Shown piece by piece: positions 20,076 to 27,242 of a stretch of DNA of 27,242 nucleotides. The stretch's first letter is position 1, and each line of letters starts with the position of its first letter. Origin of the DNA: Ectocarpus siliculosus (lineage: Eukaryota; Sar; Phaeophyceae; Ectocarpales; Ectocarpaceae). Position numbers and translations under genes: made by a program. The DNA lies in assembly GCA_000310025.1 (NCBI GenBank), contig FN649736.1:370523-397764 (forward strand), written 5' to 3'. Under the pieces are notes generated by a model. That model worked only from the letters and a program-made list of their open reading frames with translations, searched no databases and was not told the origin of the DNA.

Positions 20076-21732
20076 ATGGCGCTGCTGCTTCGACGAGTCG
20101 GCTTGTGCGCGGCCGTGTCCCTCGGCCTTGCGCAAGCGTTCCTGCCGTCTGCAAGCCTTCCCAGCTCTTCTTCCTCGAAACAACACGGTCCCAGTTCAAG
20201 GTCCTCTGTTGCAGGCGGCCGCAGCAGCAGTCATGTTCGAGGTGGTGCTCGCTCTGTGGGTCGCGCCAGCAACGCGGGAACGGTCATGAGCGGGGGGGAG
20301 AACGATCTGTACGTCGTCGGAGCTGGCTACCTTGGGTGAGTGAGCACATTCGCTGGGAGCAGCAGCAATCTGACACACGAAGTTTGTTGCGTCCCGCCCC
20401 TCGCTCTCCTGCTGGCTTGCTGGCTTGCTGCTGCTGCTATAGAGTATGAGTATCGCCGTGACCATCAACCGTTTGGTGCTGCTTGTCTCTCGCACACTCG
20501 CGCAAGGCAGGCAGCAGTCGGTGAGTATGGAAAGGACGGGAGTTCGTTGACGAGCTCCGTGTTTGCATCGCTGAGAGAGAGGGTTCTTATTGTGTCATGG
20601 GTGAATAGTTCCAGCAGTTGCATTGATCTACATGTACATGTCTCCGCGTGAGGCCTACCGCATGTACTTACATGTACACCTCCTCTGGTACATCATGTAC
20701 GTTCATCAATCATAATGAGCATCTTTCCACAGTGACCGCCGCAAACTGCATGTTCTTGTGCATGCTTACCCTCTTGCATTCCCACCCACCCCTTATCTTG
20801 CGATTTGTTGCAACGTTGCAAATGAGTGCATCCTCTGTTGCATACATAAGGCCGTGAGCTACATCACATCCCTGCTTTGTGACATGGGCTATTATTTACA
20901 GTACATACGCCAGTGAATACACCAGTGACGGTAGCTGTGGGTTGTACAACTACTGCTGTACGTTTTGCAATATTGTCGAAACTAGTGGATGTTGTTGATG
21001 GCCTCCATATTGGAAGTTGCCTCCAGGGCGTAGAGGACGCTTATGTTCATTCATTTTCTCACAAGAAACGCAGCAAAAACATTTATCTGCCCTCATTTCT
21101 TGTGTGTGGCACACCCCCACCGAAGTGTAGCAGTAGAGCGTCGAAAGAGAGCCCCGGCCAGCACAACACGTGCCAGCTGAGGAAACCAATGGGATGCACA
21201 GCAGCAAGGGCGGACGTCCGTTATGCACAGCTTGACCGCCCCTCCCAGAAAGAAACAATGCACACAGGCCCTCTCGTTTGTGCGTTTATTGTTAGCATTG
21301 ACCGCGCTGACCGATGAAAAGACGTACATAGTCTCAACGCATCAGTACCACACCTACATGAGGGTGCTAACCATGATGCCCACCCTCGCGCTTCCCTCTG
21401 CCGGCCCTCCTTTCCTCTTCCCGCATTCCTTCTCGTCCCAACGACCCGACTGCGCCTTTTGCGCGGCGTCTTGCGTTCGCAGCAAGATCATCGGGGAGAA
21501 GTGGGGCTCGAAGCATCCCGAGGCGAAGATGTACGGTGAGACCCGCTCGTACACGCGGCACGAGACCTTCATGCCGCCGGGGATGACCCACGTCATGCGA
21601 AAGAACAGGGAGGAGGAGGGGGTCAAGTGCCCCAACGTGGTGTTCTGTGCCAACCCCGGCGGTGAGTGCTGGAGCGGCAGCCGGGGTGTGGTGTTCGCTC
21701 GTCGTGCGACTCTCATTCCACCACCACCACCC

Positions 21733-21795
<63 letters not shown>

Positions 21796-24647
21796 CCCCC
21801 ACCCCCCCTCTCTCTCCCCCGCTTCCTCTCCCTCTCTTTCGCTCTCGTTCTCTCTCTGCGTTTCTGTCTAGTAGGCCTCTGCTGACCCTTGCTCCGAGGA
21901 AACGAACTGCCACCGTTGTCGTAGTCTTTGGTATGACTAGCCGCGTACGTTTCCACACCTGTTGCCACCCGCGAGCGATCAAACGATTTTACCCTCAAGC
22001 CCTATTTGATTTACCCCCAAAAGACCTGCGCCGATACCACCAGGAAACAAGGACTACGCGCGAGAAGTTTTCACGGCCATGGAGGATGTGTGGGACGGAA
22101 CGGGGATGTTCGTATTCACGTCCTCGGGCAGCGTGTACGGGGAGAAGGACGGAGGAGTAGTCACCGAAGACTCGCCCATAGACGAAGCCAAAGTTAACTC
22201 GCCGCTCAGAAGTGAGTTCACATCTCTCATATGATATGAAGTGGCTGTGTTGACTGGTGTTGGAAAAGCACTGAGCAGAGATCGGAACGGTTTTAATGCG
22301 ACTGAGTGAATAACAAGAGCCACAGCATTTTCTGTCTTTGTGGCATTGTTGTTTTCTTGCTTTCGGAGCGGGGAGGGGACTTCAGGCTTCCAACAGCGAG
22401 GTGGACAATTTGTACGCTGTACGTACACTATACGTTGTGTGTATGCGTTGTACGCGTTCCTGTGTGTGTGGTGTGTGCAACATACTAATGCGTCGGAAGG
22501 GGGCGGGAAAGTACTTTATTTGTCCATGTTGTCCTCTTTTTTGCTGCTTTTTCGATGCTTCCCTCTCCCGCGGTAAACGTCGTATGCATACAGGGTGCAC
22601 GAAGAATGAGCGACACCGATACCTATGCAAACCTGTTGGATAAGTCGAAACAGAATCAGTGGTGCGGTAAACTTTGAGCAAGGTTGAGAAATACCAACAG
22701 CATCTTCATATTTCACGTGGTTGGAGAGTACATCCTTCCACCCTCTACGTAGGTTGACGTTAGCTACGTTGTCGGAGTGCATGCTATAATTGCTTCTTGC
22801 TTTCTTATGCGCGCGAGTATTCGTACATGATCTCTCGACCGTCATACGGAAGGATGCGAGAGATGGCACACACCCCTAGATCGACTTTCAAAGACACAGT
22901 GGAGGGCCCTCTATAGTGCCGGTATGTGCCAAGCGATTTCACCCGCACTTCTCGGGCACCCGCGTTATTCAATGTGTTAACCGTCTTGAATATTCCATCT
23001 GTGCCGAGCGATTTCACCCGCAAAATAGCGGGCAGCCCCGCTATATATCCCGCACTATAGAGCCCCCCCCCGCACATTACTCCACAACCAAGAGGGTGCG
23101 GAAAGAGCCCGATACGTCTTCTTCTCAAAGCCCTCCACAAGACGGTCTCAAACCACTATTTTTAGTGTTGGCACACAAGCCTAAATCTGTCTATGATTTC
23201 TATTGACTTGCGGACCCTTCGGGTCCGTTTTTTTTTGCGCTTCTATACCTTTCTTGGTTAAGTTAGCCTGTGACCACGGGAATCGACCCCGTCAAGTGCT
23301 AGACTATTAGTACGGACAGAAGAAGGTACTGGGCAGAGAGAAAGGAACGGTTTTTAATGCGAAGACAACAACTGCAAGCCTGATTGTGGAGCAATCTAAC
23401 TTTGAACATCGGTCTAGGGGGGGGATGCCGTCTCTCCGCCTCTCACAGCACTACGTTTTCCCCTCGCTCTCAACGGACGGTTCTCGGGTCTACCGTCGCC
23501 GAAAGATGTTGCTATGTCGCTCGCCCCCATGTTCCACCGCGCCGCGTTCACGCATCCATCATCGGTGTATCGTAACGCCTGCTCCTCGTGTTGCTGTGTG
23601 TTCATGTCGGGCGGGTGCTGTCTTCCTTCGACGGCAGTCGCCGAGTTGGTGACCTTGGACGGCGGCGGCTGCGTAGTGAGATTAGCCGGCCTCTACTCCG
23701 CGGAGAGGGGGCCACACTCTGTCTGGCTGAAAGAGAAAAGGGTGAGTGTCTTGTCTGGCTGGGGCTTAACACAGAGAAGACCGTTCCGGCTTGGTGTGTG
23801 TGTAGATGGGACTGGAGCGTCGCCACGTCCAATATCGTGGCGGGCGTGAGCTCTCGGGTTTCCGTTGACGACACATGGGCGTTTGTTCTTCTTAACAGGA
23901 AAATTCAAGATACCATGACAGCATGGCACACGGAAGGTTCCACGGTCGGTTCCAGAGAAAATGACGTTCGCAGTTTGCCTAGAGTTATGTCCCAGTTTTC
24001 GACACAGAGGTCCAACCTACGATCTCTCCGTCGTCAAGTCTATCGCCACTTCTGTTTGCCCCCTCCTTCTAGTTCATCCATGTAAAAATCTGCCTGGGCC
24101 GGCGAAAACCCGGCATATTGCTCCGCCCAGGATCGTAGGGATGCGAGGTCAATGGTCCAACGACTTCGGCATGCGTTTAAAGGAGTACCCCCCCCCCCCT
24201 GCTCCTCAGCTGAACCACCACTCTCAGGGGAAGATCAACCTGGTGTCCTACAAGGACGCCGCTTCGGCGGTGGTGGCGGCTCTCCAGGCGGGGATCAACC
24301 AGATCAAGGACGTGGACGGCGCTCCGGGGGTGAAGGGCAAGGTCTTCCTCGCCGCGGACCACTCCCCCACGACGCGGCGCAAGATCTGCAAGGTGGCCCT
24401 GGAGCACCCGATCTACTTCCGCAGGTCCATGCCCAAGTTCACGCAGGACGCCACGCCGCCCGAGTTCGCGGTGACAGGAGCCAGGAAGGTGTACGACTCG
24501 AGCGCGACCAGGAGAGTGCTGGGGTGGGAGCCCGAGTTCCCTTCCATCGAGGAGTACTTTAGGATAGAGCTGGAGGAGCTGGAGGAGAGCGAGAGGCGGG
24601 CCGAGGAGAAGGCGGCCGCGGAGAAAACGGCGGCACTGCCGGAGTGA
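20076..24647 (+). CDS. Plastid-targeted NAD(P)-binding epimerase-like (atypical SDR) protein
   Basis: Five exons: 20076-20335, 21483-21661, 22044-22211, 23638-23741, 24210-24647. They total 1149 bases, 382 codons plus TGA, with every phase consistent. Residues 1-21 form a signal peptide (RR then a hydrophobic core, LGLAQA) followed by F22-LPSAS and a Ser/Arg-rich stretch to about 75. This is the heterokont bipartite plastid presequence with Phe at the cleavage point. The mature part begins DLYVVGAGYLG (77-87) with the Rossmann GxGxxG. It continues with VVFCANPGG (about 138-147), MFVFTSSGSVYG (168-179, the SSxxVYG motif of extended SDRs), VVRLAGLYSAERGPH (215-229), WLKEKR, INLVSYKDAASAVVAAL (246-262) and VLGWEPEFPSIEEYF near the end, then a Glu/Ala-rich tail (about 351-382). 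The usual catalytic YxxxK after SSxxVYG is not seen, so it may bind a cofactor without classical dehydrogenase or epimerase chemistry. Relatives are single-copy 'NAD-dependent epimerase' proteins of plants and algae; substrate unknown. Confidence 0.9.
21735..21791. repeat. CT dinucleotide microsatellite in intron
   Basis: About 28 uninterrupted CT units followed by further pyrimidine-rich sequence to about 21865. It lies in intron 2 of the epimerase-like gene (21662-22043), starting 73 bases after the donor. Length polymorphism between strains is likely. Confidence 0.95.
22268..22302. repeat. Short intronic repeat, copy 1
   Basis: gcactgagcagag followed by ggaacggttttaatgcga. It is matched at 23327-23363 in the same intron (22212-23637), about 1060 bases downstream, as gtactgggcagag and ggaacggtttttaatgcga. 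The intron also carries the cacccg-type repeats between the two copies, so the pair could be ends of an inserted element. Confidence 0.6.
22926..23060. repeat. Dispersed repeat fragment, two internal copies
   Basis: gtgccaagcgatttcacccgc occurs at about 22926 and gtgccgagcgatttcacccgc at about 23000, each followed by a gcgggc(a)-rich segment. The same phrase appears at about 9914 in the PPR gene. It lies in intron 3 of the epimerase-like gene; boundaries are unclear. Confidence 0.65.
23211..23236 (+). other. Perfect GC hairpin followed by nine T (terminator-like)
   Basis: CGGACCC, loop TTC, GGGTCCG, then T9: a 7-bp perfect stem directly followed by a T tract. In bacteria this would be read as an intrinsic terminator; in a eukaryote T4 or longer ends RNA polymerase III transcripts. 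Here it lies in intron 3 (22212-23637) of the epimerase-like gene, on the coding strand. No Pol III promoter boxes were recognised upstream. Confidence 0.7.
23327..23363. repeat. Short intronic repeat, copy 2
   Basis: gtactgggcagagagaaagg, then aacggtttttaatgcga; this is the partner of the copy at 22268-22302 in the same orientation. It lies about 90 bases downstream of the terminator-like hairpin. Confidence 0.6.
24089..24199 (+). repeat. Diverged 3' end of the poly-C-ended repeat, just before the last exon
   Basis: The tail of the left-edge element recurs: cctgg.ccgg.gaaaa.ccggc, then gtagggatgcgaggtcaatggtccaacgac.tcggcatgc and a final gagtac plus C run. About 110 bases align with 605-716 and 1215-1327 in the same orientation, the 24135-24165 part being nearly identical. 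The C run ends 10 bases before the 3' splice site (ctgctcctcag, exon from 24210). Confidence 0.82.
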
Positions 24648-24817
24648 ATTTGAGTGTTTGGCCGGTCGGTTTTCGCGTCCCCGTGTTGGTTTGGTTGTTC
24701 TTTTGTTTCGTAGGCAGGTCATAACCCGGCTGCGCCGTCTCTTTTTTTTTTCGCTCGGCGCCTGCCTTGAAATTCGTCAACAATAAGAAACGCCGAGGTG
24801 GCGAAAATAGCGCTCTA

Positions 24818-24852
24818 TTGCTGCTGCTGCTGCTGTTGCTGCTGCTGTTGCA
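24818..24852. repeat. CTG/TTG microsatellite
   Basis: About eleven TGC/TGT units, imperfect, in the region downstream of the epimerase-like stop codon, possibly within its 3' UTR. Confidence 0.85.
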
Positions 24853-26559
24853 AGATGTTGATCTCGTCGTCTCGCTGCTGTACCTCGTTCTCAAGGCGTT
24901 TCGATGTTGAGGGGTGCGGGAGGATTTTTAGCGTGTAGTTGTACGGGCGTGCGCCTATGACGAGCCGTTTCTCCGGCACACGCACACACCTCAACGCACA
25001 GCGGCTGCTGGTCTTCTTCTTCCTTCCGAGCTGGTGTGGTGCCCACGCCCCGTCTGTGTAGGTTTCGTGTGTACAAGTGTTGCATTTTCCTCCCCTCCCA
25101 TTGAGGTGTTGTTGTGGTTAATGTGTAACGGCAGCGCTAAAGCACGTCAGGTAGCATTGGCCTCCATTTCGTTCGCCTTGTGCGTCGGCTTGTGCTGGTG
25201 CGACCGGCGGGCGAAACAAATCACACGAAAGAGTTGCGTGTTTTTTTTCTTTGTACGCGTGCTTTTTTTTTCTGTACCAAGAAGTACCGTATCTAGCAGC
25301 GGGATATACTCTACCCCTGCTCTTTGGGCGCTTTACTTTTGTTGTGTGTTGGCTCATGTCGTACGGGGTAATTTTGCTTGGGAGTGAATACCGTTTGTTT
25401 GTGTGCGTGCATTTGATTGAGTCCTCGCCCTAGATGCCGCTATACAAGTCTGAGGAACAATTAGGCCATCCTGGCGGAGGACGGTAGCATTAATTGTTGT
25501 GAGCATCCAAGTGGTGAATAATCATGCCCAGGCGTATGCATGTCATTGGCAAAGTGACCGTACATTATCCAGCTACTGTAGAGCAACAGATGGCGACGTC
25601 CCTTCCAATAATGCAACTGCTGTGATTAATAAAAGAGCAGTCGATGTATTTGTTTTTTTGTGCATCCGGATTGATTCCTGCAGAATCGGTCGAGAAACGA
25701 TACTCTTTTATAGTCTCCTGTCGGTTGGCGGAACTGCTTCTTTTGACACCGATAGTTTTTCGCTGAGAGGCTACGCACTTTTGCACATGCTTGGGAAGGC
25801 ATGTGTATCAGCAGAGGAGCAGGGAATAGATACCCAGGGAGGGCCAAGCTCCCTTCGCACTAATATGAAGCGTTGCCAATAATCCATTTCCGTTCTTGGT
25901 AGATTAGTTGTAGGTGGTCAACTTTCTCAGTTTTTGTTGAAGATGTCCCAAAGAATTTTCAGGCATGATGCCCCCATCCACATGCGCGCTCAACACGACC
26001 ACGTTTTGGGGTCTCCTGTCTGCGTGTGGGCCGTTTCTAGTGGAAAGGAAGCGAAAGTGCCGCAAGCCTCCTGCCTCTCTGACCCCTGCCGCCCCCGGGG
26101 TATTGCGGCCTCCATGGCAGCAGCGCTGACTGGATTGGCACTCGCTCTTCGTGTATTTCCCCCATCAATTTTCATCGGAATAGTTATCACACACATGCAC
26201 CAATCAATCTCCGACACCAAACAAATCAAATACTTCAATACTGCTACTGCTGTACGTACGTCCTAATCTTTATTTCGCATTAATTTCAGCCTCTTTCAAC
26301 AAGGAGGAAAACATTATCTGGAGGTGGGGGGGTGGGGGTGGGGGCGGGTGGAGACGTCTAAAAAAACTCAAGCGTCTAACACTCCGGTATCGTCTCCAAC
26401 ACGACCTTCCCGAGCAACAACAAGAAACCCAACCTCCCCTACGCGCTCCACCACGTGGCCACTTGATACGGAACACGTCAATCCCAAGGAGCGATTTTTT
26501 TTTTTTTTGTTCCCAAAAGAGCATTGCCTCCCGCTTTCCAACATGTACCGACTGCAACA

Positions 26560-26577
26560 CTGCTGCTGCTGCTGCTG
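26560..26577. repeat. TGC microsatellite (short)
   Basis: Six TGC units in non-coding sequence about 100 bases upstream of the longer CTG tract at 26673. Confidence 0.8.
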
Positions 26578-26671
26578 TAAAACGGTGTATTTGGTACATT
26601 GTTATACACCTTACCATTGACTAACAATATCGCGACATGCAAGGATACCGCCAACCTGTACCCAAGGTTTT

Positions 26672-26672
<1 letters not shown>

Positions 26673-26706
<34 letters not shown>
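26673..26706. repeat. GCT/CTG trinucleotide microsatellite
   Basis: About eleven uninterrupted GCT units ending in gcag. It reads as poly-Ala on both strands in short open frames, but no exon structure supports coding. Confidence 0.93.
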
Positions 26707-26707
<1 letters not shown>

Positions 26708-27242
26708 AGTGCCTACCCCCCCACTCCCGCGCACAATAATGAGATGTATTGTACCGTTGATCGAAGGGGGCAACGTAATATCAATTTTTTGCTGCCTGAG
26801 CAGAAAGAGCTGCCACACTTACTCCCAATGCCTCAAGAGCTACTTACTCTTCTATCGCCACGCTTGCTTGCTCTCAAGATTGGGCGTAAAATGACAACGA
26901 GACCACCAATAGGAGAGCATATATTATTTATTCTTAAAAAAGGCGACCGCCACGAAAAACAAGCACAGTTTTAGACACAACAACGCCTCTCCACCCCGCC
27001 GCGCCTTACTTTCGTGCTACTCTATCAGTACCAACCATTGTCGTGCGTGTGTCGCTACGGATACAAAACCAACTTCAACGGCCTCTCGGCACGTGCACTT
27101 TCCCGTCTCCTCTACAGGTGTGTACCGGTTGCTGCGAAGACAACAGAAGCAAGCAAACGTTATGCTGACCGGTAAATCACCAACCACGGACCCCCCCCCC
27201 CCCTTCTCTCTGCTAGACGGGCAATACCAGGTACTAAAAATT

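Larger units (their letters stand above)
24648..27242. other. Downstream intergenic region, no gene supported
   Basis: This holds the 3' UTR of the epimerase-like gene and then about 2.5 kb of non-coding-looking sequence with T-rich tracts and CTG repeats. Several open frames of 60-130 codons exist on both strands, but none shows a recognisable motif, splice partners or exon-like composition. At the right edge a C run (27190-27203) with cttctctctgctag ending at 27216 resembles an intron 3' end, so a further gene may begin to the right. Confidence 0.55.

Noticed and set aside
21354-21998. Minus-strand Arg/Glu-rich open frame
   Set aside because: It is an antisense read-through of the CT microsatellite and overlaps a well-supported plus-strand exon (21483-21661).
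25499-25882. 127-codon plus-strand open frame downstream of the epimerase-like gene
   Set aside because: No recognisable motif, AT-rich non-exon-like composition and no splice partners. Frames of this length are expected by chance here.

Overview
The window looks like nuclear DNA of a stramenopile (heterokont) alga, most likely a brown alga of the Ectocarpus type. Four things point there: intron-rich genes with GT-AG introns of about 250-1400 bases and strong GTGAG-type donors; GC-rich exons in a repeat-rich background full of poly-C, poly-T and CTG/CT tracts; a plastid presequence of the heterokont kind (signal peptide followed by Phe at the predicted cleavage site); and a P-class pentatricopeptide (PPR) protein in the algal 'ISACxKAGxWxxAL' style. 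The species is an inference; no marker gene is present.

Three spliced protein genes can be assembled by eye from splice sites, intron phase and family conservation. (1) Plus strand, about 1380-11620: a long PPR protein with at least 12 well-supported exons, open at its 5' end (no start codon can be assigned; the gene may begin left of the window). (2) Minus strand, 19552 to 14176: a five-exon gene whose 1008-base CDS (335 aa) matches the SARAF/TMEM66 family (regulator of store-operated calcium entry), including the conserved cysteines, the SCEGY...DDPYVL...GSC...EYTL block, a membrane helix and a Gly/Ser-rich tail. Its signal-peptide exon was not found. (3) Plus strand, 20076-24647: a five-exon gene whose 1149-base CDS (382 aa) encodes a plastid-targeted NAD(P)-binding epimerase-like (atypical SDR) protein.

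Layout: 1-1330 is a composite tandem repeat (68-bp monomers plus a body of about 475 bp ending in poly-C) lying in or before the first visible PPR intron. 1380-11620 is the PPR gene, whose introns carry a telomere-like 21-bp minisatellite and a 63-bp higher-order minisatellite. 11621-14175 is the convergent intergenic spacer. 14176-19552 is the SARAF-like gene. 19553-20075 is a short divergent (head-to-head) spacer. 20076-24647 is the epimerase-like gene, with a diverged copy of the left-edge repeat just before its last exon. 24648-27242 has no gene I can support.

The three genes do not form a pathway: one probably acts in organellar RNA metabolism, one in ER calcium control, one in the plastid. 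The most interesting features are the poly-C-ended repeat sitting immediately upstream of 3' splice sites in two unrelated genes, introns repeatedly placed at the same two points of the PPR motif, a SARAF homologue in an alga, and a terminator-like hairpin inside an intron.
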